Shown here: in pieces, positions 8,054 through 17,668 of the stretch
Numbering within the stretch: the stretch's first letter is position 1
Layout: every line of letters begins with the position of its first letter
NCBI GenBank assembly: GCA_017412765.1
Contig: JAFPWN010000047.1
Location: 62,001 to 126,000 of the forward strand
DNA: 64,000 nt
Origin: Oscillospiraceae bacterium
GTDB lineage: Bacteria; Bacillota; Clostridia; Oscillospirales; Oscillospiraceae
Reading direction: 5' to 3'
The notes under the pieces: model-generated
The model's database searches: none
The model's input: the letters and a program-made list of their open reading frames with translations, nothing else
Told to the model about the DNA's origin: nothing
Position numbers and translations under genes: made by a program

Positions 8054-11000
8054 ATGGCTGTGAATAATATGATCGGAAAAAAGAATAAGGGCTTCACAGT
8101 CATAGAGCTTGTGGTGGTTATAGCCGTTATGGCTATAATGATGACGGCGGCAATTCCGTCTCTTGACAGAGTATTGAACGATTCGCAGCGCAACACGCTC
8201 GTAATGAACGTAGAAACGCTGAACGCCGTAATGGAGAATGCCGACGAAACGTCGTTTGAGGGCGCGTTCGGTGAGCTGTCAAAGCTCTACGCGGATTCAG
8301 CGGACGCCAGCACGTCGGGTGAAATAAAACGCTTGTCGGAGCTTATCGGAATAAACGGCAAGCTCAATTCCGCTGTTTTTTATGACAGCGAGGACGGAAA
8401 GTGGATATATCTCCATACGGAGATAAACGAGAGCGTAGCGGAATCGGTAAAGAAAGACTATGGGCAGGCGCGCTATTTTCTTCCGGTCAGATCTGCCGCG
8501 GAGATCCTCGAATACAGGGATACCGGCATAAGCATCGCGCTTTTGGCTGATATCGACGCGGCAAATGAGCGCGGACTTCTTGACGAAAACGGCAAGCTTG
8601 CTTTAGCCGGAGGACTCGCGCTCAACGGTCACGTGCTGAGCGGAGTGAACGCACTCTCGCTTACCGGCGAGGGCGCGGCGCTCGAGATTATCTCGGGCGC
8701 GCTTGTCGGAGCTGAGGGCGGCCGAACCGACGTTTATTTCGGCGTTGATCTGAAAGAGGCAGGCATAAAATCATCTTCAGATGAGGCTCAGAGCCTCGGA
8801 GAGGTTCGCGCCGAGAGAGTCGAAAAGCTCACTGTGACGGGACTAATCTCCGTCAAAAGCCTGAGGGCTGACAATTCGGGAGTGGTAATAGCGCCCGGCG
8901 CGAGAGTAGTAACGGAAAACGGCGCTTATGTGACAGGGGGCGAGGCTTTCGCAAAGACCGGCTGGATAACTTACAGAGGCTCGCAGGCCGCTTATCTGAG
9001 ATTTTCGGGCGGCGAGCTTGTCGCAAATAATGCCGAGGGCGAAGGACTTTTCTATTGCGGGCCGATAGGCTTCAGAGCGACAAACGGCAGTCTTGTTCCT
9101 GAGGCGATAAAGCTGCGCAAGGCAACCATGACACCGGACGAGGACGGCGAGATTTTTGAGCTTAATAACGGCAGATTCAGCGCTCTTGACGGAGCGCTCG
9201 GCTACAAGGTTTCGGCTGACGGCAGTATTGCCCTTGAGAGCGTGAGGCTCGACGAAAGCCTGACGCTTGACGGAAACGGCGATACCTATGCCGTCTATAC
9301 CCTCGACGGCAGAACGGTTATCGCGGATAAGCGCAAGGCAGTTATTTACAGCGCGAGCTCGATCGGCACTCTGACGCCGTATTGCGTCGCGGTAAATGAC
9401 GATCTGACAATTCCGTCTGTGAGCCTTGAAGCGTTCGCGGCGGGAAGCGGCGCGGCGCCGGAGGGATGCGCGCTATTATACACGCAGTACGACGGCGAAA
9501 CGCTCTATACAAAGAGCGCCGTGGGCGAGTACGAAAAAACAGGCTACTATTTCGTATGGGGAGAGAGCAGAATCAGTACGTCGCAGTACCACACCGTAAC
9601 GCTCAAGCTCTACGATAATATTTCAAACAAGGTGAGCGTAAAGCACGGAGGGGCGCTCCTGCTTCCGAAGCCCGTCCGTCAGGGCTACGTGTTCGGCGGC
9701 TGGTACGTTAAGGACAAGCCTGAGGAGAAGCTTGCGGCGGGCAGCGTTTACACAGGCGTCAATGACGCGCTGGAGCTTATTGCCGCGTGGACGGCGGTCA
9801 CAAATGAGATGACGCTCAGCTTTAACGGCAGGATCCGGGATAATTTTACTGTTTCCGTCGGCGGACTTGAATTTCTTATTACTGACGGAAGAAGCGTGTT
9901 CCTCAACAGGGTAGTGATCGAGGGCAGAGAGTATTATGCGCTATATGAGAACACGAGCACCGTGGACGTGGACGGAAAGGAGATCAACACCGCGGAATAC
10001 TGGTGCAGGAGAGAGGCATACGTCGTTGACCTCGGGGACGAGAAAACTTATTCTACGGAGATCTATGAGATCTACCGCAGGGATACCGGAGAGATGGTGC
10101 TGAGCGCGGTGCTTCCCGAGGTGCGCGCGACCGATACCGGGCTGACCGTAGTAATGCGCGGTCAGAGCGCGAGCGTAGTGCTTCCGCGTGCGGACGCCGA
10201 GGACGACCTCACCTTTGAAAGATGGGAGACAGACACGAGAGTCAGCTATGCCGCGGGCGACACGCTGATCATCGAATCCTCCGACAGCGCCCCGGTAGAG
10301 ATCACGCTGAATGCAAAGCTTCTTGAAAACGACCGTTCGAGCCTCATGCTCAGCGTGGCGCTCAGCGATGAGAAGAGCTATGAGGTAACTGACAGAAAGT
10401 ACGGTGTAGTCGGCGGAAAGCTGAGCCTTATAAGTGCCGATATAAAGGCAGGACTCAGCTATTATGTCCTATCCAAAAGCGGCAACGAGTGGATGGTTCA
10501 GCCGGCGATAGACGAAGCAGCTGAGATCAGCGGAAAAACTCTCAGAATAGAAGACGGTGAGACGGTCATCGAGGCGATGGTCACGCTGAGCGATGACAAG
10601 ACGCAGCTCGGAGTTTCGTTTGATAAGCTTCTGTTCGGCGGCAAAGAGATAGCCGTAAGCGACGGCAGAATGTCCGGCGGTGAGATAACCGGCAGCCTCA
10701 GCACTACGTCCGGAGCGGTTACGTTTGGTTATGACCTGACGAGCCGGATGAACAGCGCTATCGCCTATAAGCTTAAGAGTGTAGTCAGAAACGGCGTTGA
10801 GCAGACGGTAACCGACGATTCAATCGTGATCGAGAGCACCGATAAGGGAAAGATCTATACGATAGACAACCCCGAAAGACCCGGCGCCTCTACACTGAGG
10901 CTCACGGCAGTCATGCTTCCGGTGGATATTAACAGATTCTGGCTGAACGTAACGCCGCAGAACAAGGCGTCTCTCGACTTCCATTCAGAGGATGAGGAGC

Positions 11001-12400
11001 TCGGCGATTACAGAGTCACGTTCGGTGTATTGGATAATGATACCGGCGACGACTATACGCTCAGACCGGAATACGTCACAAAGAACGGAACTATGAGCCT
11101 TGTCAATAACGGCATCGTGACCATAAACGGCAGGGATTACGATATTAACGCCCTGATCGGAGCGCAGGCGGTAAGCGGTGGCGAGACCGGAGAAGGCGGT
11201 GAAGGCGGAGAAGGCGGCGAAACGGGTGAGACCGGCGAGACCGGAAACGAGGGCGGCATACTGCCCGGAACGCACGTTCACACCTTCGGTTTCTTTACGA
11301 CAGAGATAAACGGGGTTGAGGTAACGGAGTACGGCTGCGTTGAGTGCAAGGAGGCATCCGTCAACAGATCAATCGTACTTTACAAAGATGAAAGGCTGAC
11401 AAGTCCGTTCTACGTACCCGAAGGCGCGGTTTACACTCTTGACCTTAACGGTCACAACCTCATCACAAGCGGCGACGCGATATATAACAAGGGTACGCTG
11501 ACGCTGAAAAGCGACGGCTTCAGCTTCCCGGTACTTGAAACAGATGAAAACAAAAATCTTCTTTTCACTGAAGGTGAAATGAAGGGTTACGTTATCGTAA
11601 ATAACGGAGGGGCGGAGAAAGAAGCCTCAAATTCCAACGGAGTTATAAACTGGGGAACGCTCTATATGGAGGCGGTCGGAGTTGCGGTTTCGGACACCTA
11701 CGGAAACGCGGTAGTCAACGCAGATGGCGGAACGCTTGTAGTCGAAAACGCGGTGATTCTCAATACGGGACTCGGAAACGGCGTTTTCGCAGCCGGCGGA
11801 GACGTCGCGCTGAACGACGGCACCGTGATCTGGTCAACGACCTACGGCTTTGCGGTCTTTGTGTACGGCGATTCAAAGGTCGCGCTGAACGGCGGCTCAT
11901 ACTATTCGACGGTCGGATTCCCGCTGTGCCTTTGCGGAGGACAGACGAGGATCGGAAAATACTGCGTTGTGGACAGAGAAGATGACGAAAGCTACGCTGA
12001 CTACATAGAGATGGACGGTATGTCCGGCGAGATATACTGGCTCGCGGGCGGACTTGATCTCACGCAGCTGAGCGAGAAAAAATTCACCTATGCCATGCTG
12101 CCAGAGGGCATAACCGGTTATTATCCGGGCGGCGACGAGGTAAAAAGCTGGCTCTTCCCGGAGGACTTCGAGATCTACGTATCAAGAAGCGGCTCCGGCG
12201 AGATGGAGTACAGAAGCTGGTCAACGCAGATCTTTAACGCGGGTGAGTGGAATTCCGACGATCCGGAATTCGTGTTCCACGCCGCGGCTTCCTCGGACTA
12301 TGAATCGGCGGTGAGAATACTCAAGACACAGAGCACGGAGGGCAGCGAGGAGACGGATCTGCTCGTGCCACAGGTAGAAAGCTACGGCTTTTTTGACTGA
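8054..12400 (+). CDS. Giant type IV prepilin with multidomain C-terminal passenger
   Basis: The N-terminus is a class III-type prepilin: MAVNNMIGKKNKG, then FTVIELVVVIAVMAIMM. Cleavage is expected after Gly13, and Glu at mature position 5 is present. The usual pilin is 120-200 residues; this one has 1448. The passenger contains long beta-rich stretches, an InlB/Listeria-Bacteroides-type repeat at about 515-580 (RQGYVFGGWY ... LIAAWTA), a related segment near 715-760, a Gly/Glu/Thr linker near 1042-1068, and a C-terminal part with LDLNGHN, NKGTLTL and NADGGTL segments suggesting a right-handed beta-helix. It resembles the known class of modular pilins and is probably a surface adhesin at the pilus tip or along the fibre. 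It starts with ATG after GGGAGTGGAG; a second in-frame ATG lies at residue 6. No frameshift is seen. Confidence 0.9.
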   Translation: MAVNNMIGKKNKGFTVIELVVVIAVMAIMMTAAIPSLDRVLNDSQRNTLVMNVETLNAVMENADETSFEGAFGELSKLYADSADASTSGEIKRLSELIGINGKLNSAVFYDSEDGKWIYLHTEINESVAESVKKDYGQARYFLPVRSAAEILEYRDTGISIALLADIDAANERGLLDENGKLALAGGLALNGHVLSGVNALSLTGEGAALEIISGALVGAEGGRTDVYFGVDLKEAGIKSSSDEAQSLGEVRAERVEKLTVTGLISVKSLRADNSGVVIAPGARVVTENGAYVTGGEAFAKTGWITYRGSQAAYLRFSGGELVANNAEGEGLFYCGPIGFRATNGSLVPEAIKLRKATMTPDEDGEIFELNNGRFSALDGALGYKVSADGSIALESVRLDESLTLDGNGDTYAVYTLDGRTVIADKRKAVIYSASSIGTLTPYCVAVNDDLTIPSVSLEAFAAGSGAAPEGCALLYTQYDGETLYTKSAVGEYEKTGYYFVWGESRISTSQYHTVTLKLYDNISNKVSVKHGGALLLPKPVRQGYVFGGWYVKDKPEEKLAAGSVYTGVNDALELIAAWTAVTNEMTLSFNGRIRDNFTVSVGGLEFLITDGRSVFLNRVVIEGREYYALYENTSTVDVDGKEINTAEYWCRREAYVVDLGDEKTYSTEIYEIYRRDTGEMVLSAVLPEVRATDTGLTVVMRGQSASVVLPRADAEDDLTFERWETDTRVSYAAGDTLIIESSDSAPVEITLNAKLLENDRSSLMLSVALSDEKSYEVTDRKYGVVGGKLSLISADIKAGLSYYVLSKSGNEWMVQPAIDEAAEISGKTLRIEDGETVIEAMVTLSDDKTQLGVSFDKLLFGGKEIAVSDGRMSGGEITGSLSTTSGAVTFGYDLTSRMNSAIAYKLKSVVRNGVEQTVTDDSIVIESTDKGKIYTIDNPERPGASTLRLTAVMLPVDINRFWLNVTPQNKASLDFHSEDEELGDYRVTFGVLDNDTGDDYTLRPEYVTKNGTMSLVNNGIVTINGRDYDINALIGAQAVSGGETGEGGEGGEGGETGETGETGNEGGILPGTHVHTFGFFTTEINGVEVTEYGCVECKEASVNRSIVLYKDERLTSPFYVPEGAVYTLDLNGHNLITSGDAIYNKGTLTLKSDGFSFPVLETDENKNLLFTEGEMKGYVIVNNGGAEKEASNSNGVINWGTLYMEAVGVAVSDTYGNAVVNADGGTLVVENAVILNTGLGNGVFAAGGDVALNDGTVIWSTTYGFAVFVYGDSKVALNGGSYYSTVGFPLCLCGGQTRIGKYCVVDREDDESYADYIEMDGMSGEIYWLAGGLDLTQLSEKKFTYAMLPEGITGYYPGGDEVKSWLFPEDFEIYVSRSGSGEMEYRSWSTQIFNAGEWNSDDPEFVFHAAASSDYESAVRILKTQSTEGSEETDLLVPQVESYGFFD

Positions 12401-12424
12401 GAGAGAAAAAACGGAGGTAGATCT

Positions 12425-15400
12425 ATGGGTTTATTCGACTTTTTGAAAGGGCTTGGCGGCGGAAAATCTGCGGAAGACAAGCGCATGGAAAAGCTGCGCC
12501 AGAAGATGCCCGGTGAAAAGCAGGAGGAGAAGCAGGAGGATGCGGAACCCGCGAAAAAACCGCTGATGCTCTTTGCGATAGAAGATGATGAGCCCGCCGA
12601 AGAAGCCGCCCCCGTTATCGAGAAGAAACCCGCGGAGGAGAAAACGGAGCCGGACGGCTTTAACGCGGAAAGCTACGCGATGCCGAAGCTCGACCTTAGC
12701 AAATTCAGCGCTTTCAGGGATGACGATGAGGGCGCGCCTGTGCAGAATGAGGTCGAGGAGGAGGCGAACTCTTTGCCCGAGCCGGAAAAAGGACCCGAGC
12801 CGGAGGCTGAGAAGGAGATAGACGTTAAATTCTTTGACTTCGGCGTTCCGGAACCGGAAAAGCCGGCGGTGGAAGAGAAAAAGGTCAGACAGGAGCCTCA
12901 GAAGGAGCCTCAGAAGGAGGAAAAATCAAAACTATTCGGCGGCTTCGGCTTCCTCTTTAAGAAGGCTCAGCAGAAGACTGAGGAGCCGGAGAAGCAGGAG
13001 ATAAAAGAAGTCAAGTCGGCGGGAACAGATGAGAAATCCGACGAGCCCGCCGTCGATACGCGCACTGATATGGAGCGCCTTGCCGATCAGATCCAGGAGA
13101 GGTATCCGATGGGCATCAAGAGCCTATATTCTCTCCAGAGCGATATGCAGTTCGGAGTCGAGATCAGAAGTATAACGCGCAACCAGGAGAAGAGAGAGGA
13201 GCTCAAGAGGCTTCTCAGCGAGAGAAAGCTTTTGCAGACGGCTGAGAGCGAGCAGGGCGAGAGCGACGGCGTTACCGAGGTAACTGCGGAGCTTTTCGAG
13301 CAGTTTATGAACAGACTCGTCAGCGATAACCAGGGAATGCTCTTTTCGTTTACACAGGTCGTCGACAGCGCGTTCTTCCGAAATACGCTTCCGCTTTACG
13401 AGAATTTCTGCCGCGAGAACTACGACATGGCGCTCGAGGACTATCTCATAGTCCGCAGGAAGCTCGCCGCGGATAGAGCGAAGCTTGAGGAGCTCGGTCA
13501 GCTTAAGGAATTTGCCGTGAAAGGCGCGGAGGGCTCGCTTCTTGAGGATTACGCGCGCAGGAATTCCATCCCGTTTGAGTTCGAGCCGACGGCTGAGGGG
13601 CATATCCGCAGACTGCAAAGAATAGTGCGCGTTACCGAAACCGAGAAGGGCAACAACTGCTATGCCGCGCTGAAATTGCGGATTTTCGAGACTGTCACGC
13701 TCCTGCGCGAGCCGGAGGGGAGGGTCGCCGTATATAATTGCGACAACGAGCTCTGCGGATATATCGATCCCGAGGATCAGCAGTGGGTCACAACGGCGAT
13801 GGAGCAGGCGAAGATAACGCTCTCAGAGCCTGTTGTGGTCGAGCACTCCTTCGTTTCCGATGCGGGCAAGTTCCGCAGAAAGACGATAGTTTCACTCTAT
13901 TTCAAAGTTGAGTTTGACGAGCGGAAGTTTGTCCTCTACGGGCTTACGCCGTTCGACTCGCCCCGCTACTTCGCTCCCGCGCCGAAAGAGCCGCAGCGCA
14001 GTCCTGAGGGGTACTATATAATGAATCTCGATAACTCTCCGGAGGTGATCGAGGTAAACGACAAGCGCATCGAGGGCCTTTCCCTGCGCACCTGCGACGA
14101 TCTGAGCGACTGGGAGTGGACCGTTACGCCGGAGAAGACCGTACAGCTCAAGGGTTACAGCGGCGAGGAAACAAAGCTGACGCTTCCGTCATCCATCGAC
14201 TCTTACCCCGTAACGGAGATAGGCAAGGACGCGTTCTCCGGCAACGGAAAGATCGTAAGCGTAAGAATACCGGGCAGCATAAAGCTTTTGCGCGAGAACG
14301 CGTTCCGCGGCTGCGCCGAGCTTGTGAGCGTTTCGATCGGAGAGGGCTGCGAGCAGCTTGACAGAAACGTTTTTTCCGACTGCCCGAAGCTCACTAAGTG
14401 CGTAAGCCCGAAGAGCCTTGTCGAGATAACGGACAATACGCCGTTTTCTAATACTCCGTGGCGCGATGAAACGAGTGAGGAATTCCTGCTCCTCGGCAGC
14501 ATCCTGCTCTCCTGGCAGGGCAGAGGCTACCGTATGCGTATCCCGGGCGGAGTCACCGTCTACGCGAGGGGCGCGGCGTTCGGAAATCCGAATCTGCGCG
14601 AGGTCGTTTTCCCGGACGGCATGGTGAAGATCAGCGAGCAGGCGTTCTACCCGGGCAATAAGCAGCTCAAGAAGATAACGGTTCCGCTGAGCGTGCGCAG
14701 GATAGGTGAAAATGCCTTCAGAGGCACGAAATGGCTGACAGATCACACGGACGAGCTCCTTGTCATTAACGATCTGCTGCTTCGTTATCGCGGCGAGAGC
14801 AATACCGTCCATCTTGACGAGTCGATCCACGTTATCTGCGACGGCGCGTTCAAGGGCTGCGGGGTTGAAAGATTGTGGCTTGAGGACACTCTTACCGACG
14901 TCTGCGACGGCGCGTTCTACAAGTGCGAGGCGCTGAGAACGGTATCGGTTGGTAATGGACTCAGGTATATCGGCGCGTCGGCGTTTGCGCTCTGCAAGAG
15001 CCTGACGGGCTTCTATCTGCCGGAAAAGATCGAGTATATCGGTGAAAAGGCATTCTGGGGCTGCGCGATGCTCGAAGAGGTGCAATATCCGAAAAGGCTT
15101 ATCGCGCATGGCAAGGACGCGTTCATTGGCACGCCGCATATCACAAAAAGCGGCGAATTTGCTATCGCGGCTGGCAGACTTCTTAAGTACACCGGCAACG
15201 CCTCGTCCGTTTCGGTGCCCGAGGGTGTAACTGAGATAGCTCCGAGAGTGTTTGCCGGCATCAGAAATCTGGTTGAGATCACACTGCCTGACAGCCTTCT
15301 GAAGATCGGCAGGGAGGCGTTTGCCGACTGCGTATGCCTTTACGAGGTCAAGGGCGGCTCAAAGGTTGCGGAGATCGAGAACGGCGCGTTCAAAAACTGC

Positions 15401-16114
15401 CGTTCGCTTCTGAAGATCGCGCTGCCCGCGGAGCTTAAAGTAATCGGCTCGGAAGCGTTTCTCGATACCGACGTCAGGAGCGTCACGCTGCCGAAGGACC
15501 TGAGATACGTCGGCGCCGGAGCGTTCGGCGGAAAGAGCGAGCTGACGGTTTACGATCAGCTCGGCGTAGGCGATTTCGGAACAGGAAAGCTTTCGCTTGC
15601 TGCCGTTCTCCTCAAGACGAAAAACGGCGTTCCGTACTATGACGCCGATACGACAGAGTTTGCGCCCATTACGATAACCGTCAGAGCGGCGCTGAGCGGC
15701 TCGGTGAAGTACAGCTTCTACTTCGACGGAAGAAACGAGAGCCGCGCATACAGAGAGCTTATCCTGAACTGCTGGGGCAGAAAGAGCGAGATGAGCTGGG
15801 CGGAGTTTGACCGGACGTTCATGAAAATAAGAAACCCCGAAACGAGACTCAAAAACGCCTACGACAGACTTAAGAGCTCGCCCGCGCCCGAAGAGGGAGC
15901 GAAGGACTTTTACAAGAGCTATCTCGGCAGAGTTTTAGAGATACCGGACAGCGAACAGTGCGCGGCGAAATATATCTTCGGGCGCGACGATAAGAATATG
16001 CTGGCTCTTATTATGAAGCTCGGCACCGTTGCGGACGAGAAGAGAGAAAGACTTAGAGAGATGGCGAAGGAACTCGGCGCCGAGAAATGTGAAAAGCTGC
16101 TCACAAAAGTTTGA
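12425..16114 (+). CDS. BspA-type leucine-rich-repeat protein without signal peptide
   Basis: This is a 1229-residue protein. It starts MGLFDFLKGLGGGKS, a possible amphipathic membrane-touching helix, then has an acidic Pro/Glu/Lys-rich low-complexity region to about residue 215. A mixed globular part follows to about 580. Then come many LRR_5 (BspA-like) repeats to about 1040, recognisable by repeated G.DAF...L..V.IP spacing (for example IGKDAFSGNGKIVSVRIPG). The last 190 residues are helical. BspA repeats are normally found on secreted or surface proteins, but no signal peptide, lipobox or membrane helix is visible, so a cytoplasmic or membrane-associated location is inferred. The gene lies 24 bp after the giant prepilin with GGAGG before ATG. 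Its role in pilus function is unknown. Confidence 0.85.
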   Translation: MGLFDFLKGLGGGKSAEDKRMEKLRQKMPGEKQEEKQEDAEPAKKPLMLFAIEDDEPAEEAAPVIEKKPAEEKTEPDGFNAESYAMPKLDLSKFSAFRDDDEGAPVQNEVEEEANSLPEPEKGPEPEAEKEIDVKFFDFGVPEPEKPAVEEKKVRQEPQKEPQKEEKSKLFGGFGFLFKKAQQKTEEPEKQEIKEVKSAGTDEKSDEPAVDTRTDMERLADQIQERYPMGIKSLYSLQSDMQFGVEIRSITRNQEKREELKRLLSERKLLQTAESEQGESDGVTEVTAELFEQFMNRLVSDNQGMLFSFTQVVDSAFFRNTLPLYENFCRENYDMALEDYLIVRRKLAADRAKLEELGQLKEFAVKGAEGSLLEDYARRNSIPFEFEPTAEGHIRRLQRIVRVTETEKGNNCYAALKLRIFETVTLLREPEGRVAVYNCDNELCGYIDPEDQQWVTTAMEQAKITLSEPVVVEHSFVSDAGKFRRKTIVSLYFKVEFDERKFVLYGLTPFDSPRYFAPAPKEPQRSPEGYYIMNLDNSPEVIEVNDKRIEGLSLRTCDDLSDWEWTVTPEKTVQLKGYSGEETKLTLPSSIDSYPVTEIGKDAFSGNGKIVSVRIPGSIKLLRENAFRGCAELVSVSIGEGCEQLDRNVFSDCPKLTKCVSPKSLVEITDNTPFSNTPWRDETSEEFLLLGSILLSWQGRGYRMRIPGGVTVYARGAAFGNPNLREVVFPDGMVKISEQAFYPGNKQLKKITVPLSVRRIGENAFRGTKWLTDHTDELLVINDLLLRYRGESNTVHLDESIHVICDGAFKGCGVERLWLEDTLTDVCDGAFYKCEALRTVSVGNGLRYIGASAFALCKSLTGFYLPEKIEYIGEKAFWGCAMLEEVQYPKRLIAHGKDAFIGTPHITKSGEFAIAAGRLLKYTGNASSVSVPEGVTEIAPRVFAGIRNLVEITLPDSLLKIGREAFADCVCLYEVKGGSKVAEIENGAFKNCRSLLKIALPAELKVIGSEAFLDTDVRSVTLPKDLRYVGAGAFGGKSELTVYDQLGVGDFGTGKLSLAAVLLKTKNGVPYYDADTTEFAPITITVRAALSGSVKYSFYFDGRNESRAYRELILNCWGRKSEMSWAEFDRTFMKIRNPETRLKNAYDRLKSSPAPEEGAKDFYKSYLGRVLEIPDSEQCAAKYIFGRDDKNMLALIMKLGTVADEKRERLREMAKELGAEKCEKLLTKV

Positions 16115-16128
16115 TTGGGAGAATAAAG

Positions 16129-17658
16129 ATGAAGATGATCGTTCACAACAGACTGGAATTTAACTGTGAACTGAATGAATACCGCGAGATAAGCGCGGCG
16201 TTTGCGCGCGACGCGGTGGACTGGAGCTTCACGGTAGGCGAGAGAGTTTTTGACGATGAGAAGCGCAGCCTTTCTTTCAACACGTGGGAAGATGGCGACA
16301 TAATCTCGGACGGCAGCCTTGTTAAGCTCACCCTTATGTTCCCACGGGTCATTTTCAGCTATACCGCCTGGCCTGACGGACAGCCGGAGCCGGAGAGCGC
16401 GTCGCAGGTGTGGTGCGCCGGTCAGAACGTGACTGAGCTTACGCCTGTCATGCGCAATTCCGTGCGCGACAGAGCGTATATCGAGTACTGCAAGCGCTTC
16501 CTCACCGGCGACACCAGATCGGGCGAGGGCTATGCGCACAAGGCTATTATAATGGATAACGAGGAGCGCACGGCGGCAAGCTGGGGCGAAAACCGCTTCG
16601 GAGAGTGCGAGGTCTATTACTGGGACAGCCTGAAATCGCTCGGCTGCGGAGATTTTCACACCGTTGCGGCAAGAAGCGACGGCAGAACGGTCGCCACAGG
16701 CAGCAACGCGAACGGACAGTGCGACGTGGAGGCGTTCAGAAACGCTGATACCATCTCCTGCGGACGCTACCATACGGCGGCGCTCAAGAAGATCGGCGCG
16801 GTGCTCCTTGCGTCTACGGACGAGCGCTTTACTCAGTGCGCTACCTGGCGCGGCATAGTAGCTTTGCGCAGCGTCGGTGATACGATCATCGGGATCAAGC
16901 GCGACGGCAACGTGCTTATCGACGGCGATCAGATGTGTCCCTGCACGCGCGATGACATCAAGGCAATGTTCCCGGATATGAAGCTTACGTTCCCCGCGGG
17001 GTTCAAGTCGCTTGCGACGAAGATCAGCGCAGAGGATAAGCGCAAGGAGCGCGCTCTCGAGAACGCGGGGGTAAAAAAGCGCAGAAAAGCTCCCGCGAGC
17101 GCCGTGGAGCTTGAGGAAAACGGCCGTATATCTGACAAAAATAAAAAGCCGCGTCCCGTAAAGCTTTCGGAACCGGCATATACCTTCACTTTCAGCTACC
17201 GCGAGGAGCTTGAAAAGCTTGAGAGCGAATTCTGCGGCGAGGAGCTTGTCCTGCCGTATTTCTGCTACGACGCGGCGAAGTATCTCGACAAGAACGGCGT
17301 GCCGCCGGTGGGAGATAACTGCAAGCGCGTGGACGAGGAGACCGTCCGCAGGCAGATAAAGGAATTTTTCATGGTGTGCAGGCTATGCACGAATAAGAAC
17401 TTTCTTGCAGTGATCGCCGAAAATGCCGCGAAGAGCGCAAACGGCAAGCTCATAAAGAACAGAGCGCAGCGCATAACTACGTTCAGACTCACCCACGGCG
17501 AGGATTTTTACGAGCTTTGCGCGAGAAACGTGGACCCGGAAACGATAGATATCTCCGTAGCGCCGGTCGAGTGCACGCTGAAAAACTGCCGCGGGATCAC
17601 AAACCAGCCGGACAGCAGGGCAGTGCTCGAGGAAAACTGCTCAGTGAAGCTTGACTGA
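16129..17658 (+). CDS. RCC1-like repeat protein of the pilus operon
   Basis: ATG 16129 follows TTGGGAGA and gives 509 residues; the same frame is open slightly further upstream but would overlap the preceding stop. Residues of about 130-290 show RCC1/BLIP-II-like repeats: SWGENRFGECEV, LGCGDFHTVAARSDG, ATGSNANGQCDV, ISCGRYHTAALK. Such repeats usually fold into a beta-propeller that mediates protein contacts. The N-terminal part and the Cys-containing C-terminal half are not recognised. No signal peptide or membrane helix is seen. The gene follows the LRR gene by 14 bp and its stop lies 10 bp before the intact prepilin peptidase, so these are likely one transcript. A function in pilus assembly or regulation is guessed from position. 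Confidence 0.8.
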   Translation: MKMIVHNRLEFNCELNEYREISAAFARDAVDWSFTVGERVFDDEKRSLSFNTWEDGDIISDGSLVKLTLMFPRVIFSYTAWPDGQPEPESASQVWCAGQNVTELTPVMRNSVRDRAYIEYCKRFLTGDTRSGEGYAHKAIIMDNEERTAASWGENRFGECEVYYWDSLKSLGCGDFHTVAARSDGRTVATGSNANGQCDVEAFRNADTISCGRYHTAALKKIGAVLLASTDERFTQCATWRGIVALRSVGDTIIGIKRDGNVLIDGDQMCPCTRDDIKAMFPDMKLTFPAGFKSLATKISAEDKRKERALENAGVKKRRKAPASAVELEENGRISDKNKKPRPVKLSEPAYTFTFSYREELEKLESEFCGEELVLPYFCYDAAKYLDKNGVPPVGDNCKRVDEETVRRQIKEFFMVCRLCTNKNFLAVIAENAAKSANGKLIKNRAQRITTFRLTHGEDFYELCARNVDPETIDISVAPVECTLKNCRGITNQPDSRAVLEENCSVKLD

Positions 17659-17668
17659 GGAGACGGGC

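Noticed and set aside
11160-11260. Gly/Glu-rich repeat in the giant prepilin as a frameshift or assembly artefact
   Set aside because: The frame is open on both sides with consistent codon use; low-complexity linkers are expected in modular surface proteins.
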